Shown: positions 1 through 5,744 of the stretch, piece by piece
Position numbering within the stretch: the stretch's first letter is position 1
Layout: every line of letters starts with the position of its first letter
Source: Pseudomonadota bacterium
GTDB lineage: Bacteria > Pseudomonadota > Alphaproteobacteria > Rhizobiales > Xanthobacteraceae
Assembly (NCBI GenBank): GCA_023414975.1
Contig: JAEZMI010000315.1
Span: 1 to 8,836, forward strand
Length of the DNA stretch: 8,836 nt
Direction: 5' to 3'
The notes under the pieces: generated by a model
The model's input: the letters and a program-made list of their open reading frames with translations, nothing else
Told to the model about the DNA's origin: nothing
The model's database searches: none
Program-made: the position numbers and the translations under genes

Positions 1-293
1 ATGTCGCGGGTGGAGACCGAGCCGTAGAGCTGGCCGGTCTCGCCGGCCTGGCGAACCAGCACCACGATGGTGCCGTTCAGCTTCTCGCCGACCTTGGCCG
101 CCTCGTTCTTGAGTTCGAGGTTGCGGGTCTCGAGCTGAGCCTTCATCGACTCGAAGCGGGTCTTGTTTTCCTTGGTCGCGCGCAGCGCCTTGCCGGCGGG
201 CAGCAGGAAGTTGCGGGCGAAGCCGTCCTTCACGCGCACCACTTCACCCATCTGGCCAAGCTTGGCCACGCGCTCCAGCAGAATGACTTCCAT
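1..293 (-). CDS. rplI: 50S ribosomal protein L9 (N-terminal part, runs off the window)
   Basis: Ribosomal protein L9 binds 23S rRNA at the base of the L1 stalk and reaches out from the large subunit. Only the first 97 codons are present; the gene continues past base 1. The start MEVILLERVAKLG is the canonical L9 N-terminus. Residues 13-40 match the L9 signature (GQMGEVV, then DGFARNFLLPAGKA), followed by the lysine- and glutamate-rich connecting helix (about 41-75) and the start of the C-terminal domain (GETGQLYGSVSTRD). The ATG at 291-293 is preceded by a GGAGA Shine-Dalgarno sequence (300-304 on the plus strand) about six bases away. It lies 37 bases downstream of the DUF2232 gene on the same strand, so cotranscription with rpsF-rpsR-DUF2232 is likely. 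The identification is firm; full length cannot be judged. Confidence 0.97.
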   Translation of the reverse strand, partial: MEVILLERVAKLGQMGEVVRVKDGFARNFLLPAGKALRATKENKTRFESMKAQLETRNLELKNEAAKVGEKLNGTIVVLVRQAGETGQLYGSVSTRD

Positions 294-330
294 TTCAGTT
301 CTCCATTCGATCGTTCGATTTTTGATGAGG

Positions 331-1281
331 TCAGGCTTCGTTGGCGGCCGGTGGGGCGCCGGGCCCGCCGCGCCGGAAGCGGCGGCGAATGCCGAAGAGG
401 GTCTCGACGCCGCCCAGCAGCGCCAGCAGCGCGAAGGGCCAGCCGAGGGCGAGGGCGGCGATCCACACCGTGCCGAGCACGAGCGTGCGGCCGGCGGCTC
501 CCCGCGTGATCCAGTGCAGCGTGGCGAGGCCGACAAAGGCGAGCGCCATCACCAGCGTGGCGCTCAACAGCTCGCACAGCAGCCCGACGAAACCGGAGGC
601 TAGCGCCGAACCGAGGAAAGCGCCGGCAAGCAGGGCGACCGACGCCGCCGGAAGCGTGATGGCGGCAAGGTCCGGCCACGGGCGTATCAGGCGGCCGGAC
701 ATGCGCGCGACATGGGCGGCGATCCACAGATTGGCGAGCTGCGTCACCATGGTGATCAGCGCCGCGGCCGGCGGCATCACCGCGACGAGAAGGTCGATGA
801 GGCGGGCCGCATCCGCATCGGCGGCCGGGTTCGCCGCCAGCATCGCCTCGAATAACGCGCGCAGGGCGGCCTGATAATCGTCGAAGCTGCCGGCGACGAG
901 AGGGATCAGCGCCGCGACGGCGAGGCAGCCGAGCACGGCGGCCGCCAGCAGGATGCGCCCGACCGGGAACCACAGCAGCGGACCGTCCGGCGTCTCCTGC
1001 CGGGCCATCAGTGCCAGATAGGCCAGGACATAGGCGGGAAGACCGACGCCGGCGACATAGGCCAGCATGAGCTCAAGGCCGAAGCCGAGCCCAAGCGCCA
1101 CGGCGGCGGCGGAACCGGCGACGAGCGCGGCGATCTGCGACCAGCCGAGGCCGACGATGAGAATGGGCAGAGGCGCGAGATAGAACAGGGGCAAGGCCAG
1201 CGCGGTTCCGGCGGACACGGAGGCCACCAGAAGAGCGGACGCCGCACCGGCGCCGAAGGCTATGAGCCACACCTGAACCAT
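331..1281 (-). CDS. DUF2232 / YybS-like multi-pass inner-membrane protein
   Basis: A 316-residue, very hydrophobic protein with about eight predicted membrane segments by eye (roughly residues 3-25, 32-68, 70-92, 107-130, 165-190, 205-228, 232-256 and 267-292) and a basic, proline- and glycine-rich C-terminal tail (RRRFRRGGPGAPPAANEA). There is no cleavable signal peptide; the first helix starts almost at the initiator. Composition, length and position between rpsR and rplI match the DUF2232 family, a relative of Bacillus YybS, which from memory also lies near rplI. The molecular function is unknown, and I see no catalytic motif. The ATG at 1279-1281 has only a weak GGGACAG-like ribosome site upstream. 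The family call is made from sequence character and context, not a search. Confidence 0.82.
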   Translation of the reverse strand: MVQVWLIAFGAGAASALLVASVSAGTALALPLFYLAPLPILIVGLGWSQIAALVAGSAAAVALGLGFGLELMLAYVAGVGLPAYVLAYLALMARQETPDGPLLWFPVGRILLAAAVLGCLAVAALIPLVAGSFDDYQAALRALFEAMLAANPAADADAARLIDLLVAVMPPAAALITMVTQLANLWIAAHVARMSGRLIRPWPDLAAITLPAASVALLAGAFLGSALASGFVGLLCELLSATLVMALAFVGLATLHWITRGAAGRTLVLGTVWIAALALGWPFALLALLGGVETLFGIRRRFRRGGPGAPPAANEA

Positions 1282-1491
1282 CGACGAGCTGTCCCGCTTG
1301 GGCGGTTAGAGGCGGATCGACGTCCACCCCAGCCAAGGCCCGCGGGACCACCCCGAAGACCTGTCGTTAAATGCGCGAACCGTGCCCGGCGAGGCCGGGC
1401 GAGGTCTTTCACGAACCGTTCCCGGCACAGCCGGGCGACGTTCTTTACGAACCATCCCCGGCCAAGGCCGGGGATGGAAGGCGTCACGCGA
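1282..1491. other. Gap between rpsR and the DUF2232 gene
   Basis: This 210-base gap inside an otherwise tight ribosomal gene group holds the 36-bp repeat array at 1377-1484. The rest (1282-1376) is GC-rich, with a CCCGCGGG palindrome at 1339-1346 and no ORF or promoter I can support. Reading frames through it encode the repeats and do not resemble a protein. Confidence 0.6.
1377..1484. repeat. Three tandem 36-bp units, each with a GC-rich palindrome (REP-like)
   Basis: Three head-to-tail units with an exact 36-base period: 1377-1412, 1413-1448 and 1449-1484. Each begins GAACC and carries a CCCGG...CCGGG palindrome. Units 1 and 2 share a CTTTCAC/CTTTAC end, and unit 3 has diverged there. Hairpins: 7-bp stem in unit 1 (1384-1390 with 1394-1400), 6-bp in unit 2 (1421-1426 with 1430-1435), and a perfect 12-bp stem in unit 3 (1452-1463 with 1466-1477). 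Unit 3 lies 7 bases past the rpsR gene end and could slow or end transcription or protect the rpsF-rpsR mRNA 3' end, but no T-run follows on the minus strand. This resembles the extragenic palindromes common in rhizobial genomes. Confidence 0.85.
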
Positions 1492-1761
1492 TCAGCGGAT
1501 CACGAAGGGCAGCAGGCCGAGGAAGCGGGCGCGCTTGATGGCCTGGGCCAGCTCACGCTGCTTCTTGGCGGACACCGCCGTGATGCGGGACGGGACGATC
1601 TTGCCGCGCTCGGAAATGTAACGCTGCAGCAGACGCACGTCCTTGTAGTCGATCTTCGGCGCATTGGCGCCCGAGAACGGGCAGGTCTTGCGACGACGGA
1701 AGAAGGGACGGCGCGCGCCCGACGAATTCGCGGCAGCGCCGCCAGTACTACCGAATGCCAT
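1492..1761 (-). CDS. rpsR: 30S ribosomal protein S18
   Basis: Protein S18, 89 residues, pairs with S6 and binds the central domain (platform) of 16S rRNA. After a short variable N-terminus (MAFGSTGGAAANSSG) comes the family core: RRPFFRRRKTCPFSG, then KIDYKDVRLLQRYISERGKIVPSRITAVSAKKQRELAQAIKRARFLGLLPFV. All of the diagnostic S18 region is intact. I chose the ATG at 1759-1761 over a GTG one codon upstream, because a GGAGG site (1769-1773) lies 7 bases from the ATG but only 4 from the GTG. The ATG shares its A with the rpsF TGA stop (TGATG), so translation is probably coupled, which suits two proteins made in equal amounts as a heterodimer. Confidence 0.98.
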   Translation of the reverse strand: MAFGSTGGAAANSSGARRPFFRRRKTCPFSGANAPKIDYKDVRLLQRYISERGKIVPSRITAVSAKKQRELAQAIKRARFLGLLPFVIR

Positions 1762-2234
1762 CACTCAGCCTCCACGCTGGCCGGAGCCTCTTCACGCTCG
1801 CGGCGCGGGCCGCGATCACCACGGTCGCCACCGAAGCCGCGACCACCGCCGAAGCCACGGTCGCCGCCGAAGCCGCGATCACCGAAACCGCGGTCGCCGC
1901 GGTCGTCACGGTCGCGCTTCTGGAGCATCACGGACTGACCTTCCTCCAGCGTCTCGACGCGGATGGTGAGGAAGCGCAGCACGTCTTCGTCGAGGCGCAT
2001 CTGGCGCTCCATCTCGGCGACGGCCGGAGCCGGGGCGTCGATGTTGAGCAGCGAGAAGTGCGCCTTGCGGTTCTTGCGGATGCGGTAGGTGAGGGTCTTC
2101 ACACCCCAATATTCGGTCTTGGTGACCGAACCGCCATTCGCCTCGATAACGCCCTTGAAGCGGGCGGTGAGTTCCTCGACCTGCTGCGCCGTCACATCCT
2201 GGCGCGCGAGGAACACATGCTCATAAAGAGCCAT
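1761..2234 (-). CDS. rpsF: 30S ribosomal protein S6 with Arg/Gly-rich tail
   Basis: Protein S6, 157 residues, binds 16S rRNA as a dimer with S18. Residues 1-100 form the usual ferredoxin-like S6 fold: MALYEHVFLARQDV at the start, the conserved EYWGVKTLTYRIRKNRKAHF block at 41-60, and VLRFLTIRVE near 85-94. Residues 107-148 form a low-complexity tail built on RG, DRG and RGFGG units, ending in a short acidic/alanine stretch (EEAPASVEAE). Escherichia coli S6 is shorter and has an acidic end to which RimK adds glutamates; extended charged tails occur in alphaproteobacterial S6, but this one is strikingly Arg/Gly/Phe rich. An AGGAAAGG ribosome site lies at 2243-2250. It is the first gene of the rpsF-rpsR group. 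Confidence 0.97.
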   Translation of the reverse strand: MALYEHVFLARQDVTAQQVEELTARFKGVIEANGGSVTKTEYWGVKTLTYRIRKNRKAHFSLLNIDAPAPAVAEMERQMRLDEDVLRFLTIRVETLEEGQSVMLQKRDRDDRGDRGFGDRGFGGDRGFGGGRGFGGDRGDRGPRREREEAPASVEAE

Positions 2235-2453
2235 GTCTCGTGCCTTTCCTTTGGGTTCCGCACTATTGCGGCCATCATCCCGGCGCCGAGCCCTTCGAGC
2301 CTCGGGAAAGGCTCGAACAATCTCGAAGGCGGGGACACGGGACGGCGGAGATCGGGTGATTCCTGCCGCGCCGGCAAAAAGCCAAAGCGCAGCCGTCCGT
2401 TCAGCCCCCGGCCGGGACTGACAGTGGCGCGCTTATACGCGCAATCGCTGCGA
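2235..2453 (-). promoter_or_regulatory. rpsF leader region with candidate S6:S18 autoregulatory structures
   Basis: This untranslated stretch lies between the GGDEF gene and rpsF, and about 190 bases of it would be transcribed from the promoter at 2432-2459. Seen on the minus strand: a 9-bp perfect stem (2309-2317 with 2294-2302) whose 6-base loop contains CCG; a competing 8-bp pairing (2322-2329 with 2292-2299) that excludes the first; and a 5-bp hairpin with a 4-base loop close to the start codon (2258-2262 with 2267-2271). In many bacteria the rpsF leader carries an RNA motif with a conserved CCG that binds the S6:S18 complex and represses translation. That this leader does so is inference; I cannot confirm the motif consensus by eye. 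Confidence 0.45.
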
Positions 2454-2459
2454 AATCAA
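2432..2459 (-). promoter_or_regulatory. Probable sigma-70-type promoter for rpsF-rpsR
   Basis: On the minus strand a TTGATT -35 box (2454-2459) is followed, after 16 bases, by a TATAAG -10 box (2432-2437). Four of six and five of six positions match the sigma-70 consensus, and it points at rpsF about 200 bases downstream. The -35 box overlaps the TGA stop codon of the GGDEF gene (2456-2458), so the ribosomal group can be expressed independently of that gene. A GCGCG/CGCGC inverted repeat flanks the -10 box. Confidence 0.6.
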
Positions 2460-3349
2460 GAGCCGATGGTCCGGGCGCCGCCCACCCGTGCCCGTTCGCG
2501 GCCCCGCGCTCCGTGAATTTTCACGACGGGGCAGCTCTCCACGAACACCCGGTTCCGGCCCGCCCGCTTGGCGGCATAGAGAGCGGCGTCCGCACGCTGG
2601 AGGAAGGAGGCGGCGTCGTCGTCGTGACGAAGAACGGCGACCCCGACGCTCGTCGTCAAGGCGATCACCTCGCCATGCCTGACGATCCGCATCTCGGCAA
2701 TGAGCCGGCGCAGGCGCTCGGCGGCCTGCACGGCCTGCCCGAGATCGCTCGCGGAGGCGATAACGGTGAACTCCTCCCCACCGAAGCGGAATGCCATGTC
2801 CGTGTCGCGCTTGCCCCGTCGCAGCGCCTTGCCGATCAGCCGCAGCGCCTCGTCCCCGGCTTCATGGCCATGGATGTCGTTGACCTTCTTGAAGTCGTCG
2901 ATGTCGAACATCATCACCGCCATGCTCTGGCCGCGCCGGATGGCGATCTCCATCCGCTCGTCCATGGCCATGTCGAAGCTGCGCCGGTTCGGCAGCCCGG
3001 TGAGCGCGTCCGTGAATGCCGCCTTCTTCAGATCGGCCAGCTTCAGCGGATCGCCCAGCGAATCCCGCGTGAGAAGGATCATCGCCAGTATGGTCATGCT
3101 TGCGCACAGGCTGACGACCGGCATGAGGATGTCGCTGCCGCTGCGGTGGACCTCGCCATACCCGTGGAAATAATGCAGCGCCAGATAGGCATAGAGGAGG
3201 GAGTTGGCCGCTATCAGGGCCGCGATCCCCCGGGAGACCCGCCGCATCCGGGCCGGTGCCGACCGGCCCAGCCAGACGATGAGCGCCGCCGAGGCCAGCC
3301 CGATGGCGACCGCGAGAAGACTGCCGAGGAGGGTGATGGCTTCGAACAT
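2456..3349 (-). CDS. Membrane-anchored diguanylate cyclase (GGDEF domain)
   Basis: A 297-residue protein expected to make cyclic di-GMP from two GTP. Three hydrophobic segments (about 7-28, 41-60 and 74-95) anchor it in the inner membrane. The GGDEF domain runs from about 112 (FTDALTGLPNRRSF) to 272. It has FDIDDFKKVND (148-158, D149 the expected Mg-binding residue) and an active-site GGEEF at 190-194, both intact. RDTD at 181-184, five residues before GGEEF, matches the product-inhibition I-site (RxxD). There is no recognised sensor domain beyond the membrane helices. The last 20 residues are Arg/Gly rich and unlike the domain. I prefer the ATG at 3347-3349 because the protein then starts at the first helix; an AGGAG site is only 2 bases away, and an in-frame ATG at 3434-3436 would add 29 polar residues. 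It is divergent from fabD. Confidence 0.93.
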   Translation of the reverse strand: MFEAITLLGSLLAVAIGLASAALIVWLGRSAPARMRRVSRGIAALIAANSLLYAYLALHYFHGYGEVHRSGSDILMPVVSLCASMTILAMILLTRDSLGDPLKLADLKKAAFTDALTGLPNRRSFDMAMDERMEIAIRRGQSMAVMMFDIDDFKKVNDIHGHEAGDEALRLIGKALRRGKRDTDMAFRFGGEEFTVIASASDLGQAVQAAERLRRLIAEMRIVRHGEVIALTTSVGVAVLRHDDDAASFLQRADAALYAAKRAGRNRVFVESCPVVKIHGARGRERARVGGARTIGS

Positions 3350-3518
3350 GGCTCCTGAATAGCCCTGCCGGCTTGCTTCAGGCTGCCGTGGATGGCCGCG
3401 GCTTTTGCCGCCCGCCGCTTGACAGCCGCTCCCCATCGGTGTTCCTGCGCCCGCCCATTCTTAACGAAGGGCTAACGTCGAACGGATGGAACGTCGAACG
3501 GATGGATGGCGGCAGGAC
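3350..3518. promoter_or_regulatory. Divergent gap between the GGDEF gene and fabD
   Basis: Both genes must take their promoters from this 169-base gap or from inside each other. On the plus strand a perfect TTGACA lies at 3419-3424, but at 16-18 bases spacing I find no convincing -10 box, so I do not call a promoter there. A small GCGGC/GCCGC hairpin with a TTTT loop lies at 3398-3411. A 16-bp tandem duplication occupies 3475-3506, just before fabD. Confidence 0.4.
3475..3506. repeat. Perfect 16-bp tandem duplication upstream of fabD
   Basis: The unit ACGTCGAACGGATGGA occurs twice with no spacer (3475-3490 and 3491-3506), ending 12 bases before the preferred fabD ATG at 3519. Each copy contains a GGATGG stretch, and the first copy supplies the upstream in-frame ATG at 3486. 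Because 16 is not a multiple of three, the copies lie in different frames, which argues that this is untranslated leader and that the extended N-terminus is not real. Confidence 0.9.
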
Positions 3519-4469
3519 ATGAGCAGCGCCTTTGTTTTCCCCGGACAGGGCAGCCAGGCTGTCGGCATGGGCAAGGCCCTCGCCGACAATTTCGCTCCCG
3601 CCCGCGCGGTCTTCGAGGAAGTGGATGAGGCGCTGGGCGAAAAGCTCTCCGCCATCATGTGGGAAGGCCCCATCGAGACGCTGACCCTTACCGCCAATAC
3701 CCAGCCGGCGCTCATGGCGGCCTCGCTCGCGGCGCTGCGCGTGCTGGAAGCCGAGGCCGGGCTCGACCTCGCGCGCGACGCCGCCTTCGTGGCCGGCCAT
3801 TCGCTCGGCGAATATTCGGCGCTCGCCGCCGCCGGCACCTTCACCATCGCCGACACGGCCCGGCTGCTGCGCCTGCGCGGCACCGCCATGCAGGCGGCGA
3901 CCCCGGTCGGTACCGGCGCCATGGCGGCGATTCTCGGGCTCGACTTCGACAAGGTGGCCGCCGTCGCCGCGGAGGCCGCGGCCGGCGAGGTCTGCGACAT
4001 CGCCAATGACAACGCGCCCGGCCAGGTCGTGGTCTCCGGCAACGCCGCCGCCGTCGCGCGGGCCTGCGAGATCGCCAAGCGCGAGGGCGCGGCCCGTGCC
4101 GTGCTGCTCAGCGTTTCCGCGCCCTTCCATTGCAGCCTCATCGCCTCCGCCGCCGACGCCATGGCCGAGGCGCTGGCGGGGGTCGAGATGCGCGCGCCCA
4201 AGGTGCCGCTGGTCGCCAATGTCACGGCCACACCGGTGACGGACCCGGCGGAGATTCGCGCCCTGCTGGTGAAGCAGGTGACGAGCACGGTGCGCTGGCG
4301 CGAAAGCGTCGCCTTCATGGCCGGCGCGGGCGTGACGCGGCTGGTTGAGGTCGGCACCGGCAAGGTGCTCTCCGGCCTCACCAAGCGCATCGCCCGCGAG
4401 GTCGCTTCCGCCAATGTCGGCACCCCCGAGGACGTGGCGGCCTTCGCTGCCGCCCCCGCGGTGGCGTGA
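3519..4469 (+). CDS. fabD: Malonyl CoA-acyl carrier protein transacylase
   Basis: FabD moves malonyl from coenzyme A to ACP, supplying the extender for cytoplasmic type II fatty acid synthesis. The 316-residue product has the family length and motifs: FPGQGSQ at 7-13 (oxyanion hole), the nucleophile S95 in GHSLGEY (93-99), R120 in RLRGTAMQ (malonyl carboxylate binding), and H204 in SAPFHCSL completing the Ser-His dyad. GTGKVLSGL (279-287) is also typical. I chose the ATG at 3519 because MSSAFVFPGQGSQ is the usual start; the in-frame ATG at 3486 would add an atypical MERRTDGWRQD made from the duplicated leader. The ribosome site is unclear: AGGA is one base from the ATG and GGATGG slightly too far. 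fabG follows after 28 bases. Confidence 0.97.
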   Translation: MSSAFVFPGQGSQAVGMGKALADNFAPARAVFEEVDEALGEKLSAIMWEGPIETLTLTANTQPALMAASLAALRVLEAEAGLDLARDAAFVAGHSLGEYSALAAAGTFTIADTARLLRLRGTAMQAATPVGTGAMAAILGLDFDKVAAVAAEAAAGEVCDIANDNAPGQVVVSGNAAAVARACEIAKREGAARAVLLSVSAPFHCSLIASAADAMAEALAGVEMRAPKVPLVANVTATPVTDPAEIRALLVKQVTSTVRWRESVAFMAGAGVTRLVEVGTGKVLSGLTKRIAREVASANVGTPEDVAAFAAAPAVA

Positions 4470-4486
4470 CCCTCACGGCCCGAAAC

Positions 4487-4497
4487 AGGAGATCTCC
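4487..4497 (+). promoter_or_regulatory. fabG ribosome binding site within a palindrome
   Basis: AGGAGA (4487-4492) lies 5 bases before the GTG start, a strong site for a GTG. It is part of a perfect 10-base palindrome, GGAGATCTCC (4488-4497), that abuts the start codon. Such a short palindrome cannot fold well on itself, and there is no evidence for a role. It supports GTG 4498 as the start. Confidence 0.6.
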
Positions 4498-5235
4498 GTG
4501 TTCGATCTGACCGGAAAGACCGCTCTCGTCACCGGCGCGACCGGCGGCATCGGCGGCGCCATCGCCACGGCGCTGCACGCGCGCGGCGCCACCGTCGCGC
4601 TGTCGGGCACGCGCCGCGAGGTGCTGGAGGCGCTGGCCGCCCAGCTCGGCGAGCGCACCCATGTGCTGCCCTGCGACCTCTCCAACACCGAGCAGGTGGA
4701 AGCGCTGGTGCCGCAGGCCGAGGAGGCGATGGGCGTCCTCGACATCCTCGTCAACAATGCCGGCATTACTCGCGACGGGCTGTTCGTGCGCCTGACCGAC
4801 GAGATGTGGGACACCGTCATCCAGGTGAACCTCACCGCCGGCTTCCGCCTGACGCGGGCGGCCGCGCGCTCCATGATGCGCCGGCGCACCGGCCGCATCA
4901 TCGGCATCACCTCGATCGTCGGCGTCACCGGCAATGCCGGGCAGGGCAACTATGCCGCCGCCAAGGCCGGCATGATCGGCATGTCCAAGGCGCTGGCCAA
5001 GGAAGTGGCGGCGCGCGGCGTGACGGTCAACTGCATCGCGCCGGGCTTCATCGCCACGCCGATGACCGATGTGCTCAACGACAAGCAGCGCGAGGCGATT
5101 CTCTCCGCGGTGCCGGCGGCGCGCCTCGGCACGCCGGAGGACATCGCCGCGGCGGCCGTCTACCTCGCCTCGAACGAAGCCGCCTATGTCACCGGCCAGA
5201 CGCTGCATGTGAATGGCGGCATGGCGATGATCTGA
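4498..5235 (+). CDS. fabG: 3-oxoacyl-[acyl carrier protein] reductase
   Basis: FabG reduces 3-ketoacyl-ACP to 3-hydroxyacyl-ACP with NADPH, the first reduction of each elongation cycle. The 245-residue product is a classical short-chain dehydrogenase/reductase: TGATGGIG at 12-19 binds the cofactor, NNAG at 86-89 stabilises the sheet, and the catalytic tetrad N111, S139, Y152 and K156 (YAAAK) is complete. The end VTGQTLHVNGGMAMI is typical of FabG. Translation starts at GTG 4498 (MFDLTGKTALVTG); the frame is open upstream into fabD, but only this start has a good ribosome site and the family N-terminus. Context next to fabD and acpP separates it from the many other reductases of this fold. Its TGA lies in the first copy of a triplicated 15-bp repeat, so two more in-frame TGAs follow. 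Confidence 0.97.
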   Translation: MFDLTGKTALVTGATGGIGGAIATALHARGATVALSGTRREVLEALAAQLGERTHVLPCDLSNTEQVEALVPQAEEAMGVLDILVNNAGITRDGLFVRLTDEMWDTVIQVNLTAGFRLTRAAARSMMRRRTGRIIGITSIVGVTGNAGQGNYAAAKAGMIGMSKALAKEVAARGVTVNCIAPGFIATPMTDVLNDKQREAILSAVPAARLGTPEDIAAAAVYLASNEAAYVTGQTLHVNGGMAMI

Positions 5236-5273
5236 GAAGGCACGATCTGAGAAAGCATGATCTGAGAAAGCAC
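5229..5273 (+). repeat. 15-bp tandem repeat (three copies) spanning the fabG stop codon
   Basis: Three consecutive copies of GATCTGAGAAAGCAC, at 5229-5243, 5244-5258 and 5259-5273; the first has G for A at position 11 of the unit, and the second ends in T. The first copy contains the last codons and TGA of fabG. As 15 is divisible by three, TGA recurs in frame at 5248-5250 and 5263-5265, giving three successive in-frame stops. Confidence 0.92.
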
Positions 5274-5494
5274 GTGGAAACCGGCCTTCCCACGCCTTTC
5301 AAGGGCGCTGGTTTTGCCAGATGAAGTGTGCTAACAGCCGCCACGGCTCACAGGGGTGGACACCGCCGGAACCAGCGGGGCTGTCCGGTCACTTCCTGTA
5401 ATCGGGGCAGAAAACAGGCCGCCAAAACCGCGTGCATACGCGGGGGCCAGATGGAACAACGTAGCAACCTCCGGATACGGACGAGGGTGAACCG
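5236..5494 (+). promoter_or_regulatory. acpP leader region
   Basis: A 259-base gap without an ORF. After the 15-bp repeats a modest hairpin (5273-5279 with 5287-5294, one bulge) may mark the fabDG transcript end, but there is no T-run. Downstream are an interrupted stem (GGACA/TGTCC, 5358-5362 with 5382-5386, plus CCGC/GCGG inside it) and a clean 6-bp hairpin with a 4-base loop (5428-5433 with 5438-5443). A TGTGCTAACA stretch at 5327-5336 could be an extended -10 element, but lacks a good -35. acpP in rhizobia and relatives is usually transcribed from its own promoter, and this gap has room for one. I cannot place it with confidence. The ribosome site GAGGGT is at 5483-5488. Confidence 0.4.
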
Positions 5495-5731
5495 ATGAGC
5501 GATATTGCCGAGCGCGTGAAGAAGATTGTGGCCGAGCACCTGGGCGTCGAGCCCGAGAAGGTCACTGAGAATGCGAGCTTCATCGACGATCTCGGCGCGG
5601 ACAGCCTCGACACGGTCGAGCTGGTCATGGCCTTCGAAGAGGCCTTCAACTGCGAGATCCCTGACGACGCCGCCGAGACGATCCTGACCGTCGGCGACGC
5701 GATCAAGTTCCTGGAAAAGAACGCGGCCTGA
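5495..5731 (+). CDS. acpP: Acyl carrier protein
   Basis: AcpP carries growing fatty acyl chains as thioesters on 4'-phosphopantetheine and also supplies acyl groups for phospholipid and lipid A synthesis. The 78-residue acidic protein has the usual four-helix ACP sequence: MSDIAERVKKIVAEHLGVEPEKV at the start, then the attachment motif GADSLDTVELVMAFEE, in which S37 of DSLD receives the phosphopantetheine. It ends in the family form IKFLEKNAA. The start is unambiguous, with GAGGGT 6 bases before the ATG. It lies between fabG and fabF as in most bacteria, but a 259-base leader before it and a hairpin terminator after it suggest a separate abundant transcript. Confidence 0.99.
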   Translation: MSDIAERVKKIVAEHLGVEPEKVTENASFIDDLGADSLDTVELVMAFEEAFNCEIPDDAAETILTVGDAIKFLEKNAA

Positions 5732-5744
5732 GGCCCGTTCCGCG

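Noticed and set aside
1377..1484. Possible CRISPR array because of three 36-bp units
   Set aside because: The units are contiguous with no unique spacers, and no cas gene is present.
1260..1487. 75-codon minus-strand ORF with repeated phrases such as RFVKDLARPRRARF
   Set aside because: It is the in-frame reading of the 36-bp repeats (12 codons per unit) and overlaps the DUF2232 start. No ribosome site or protein-like composition.
1755..2516. 253-codon plus-strand ORF opposite rpsF
   Set aside because: Antisense to a certain ribosomal protein gene; its Ala/Thr-rich part reflects the RG-tail repeats.
3419..3447. Perfect TTGACA upstream of fabD as a promoter
   Set aside because: No acceptable -10 box at 16-18 bases spacing; the -35 match alone is not enough in GC-rich DNA.
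4345..5235. Longer fabG product starting inside fabD
   Set aside because: The extra 51 residues are fabD read out of frame; GTG 4498 has the ribosome site and the family N-terminus.
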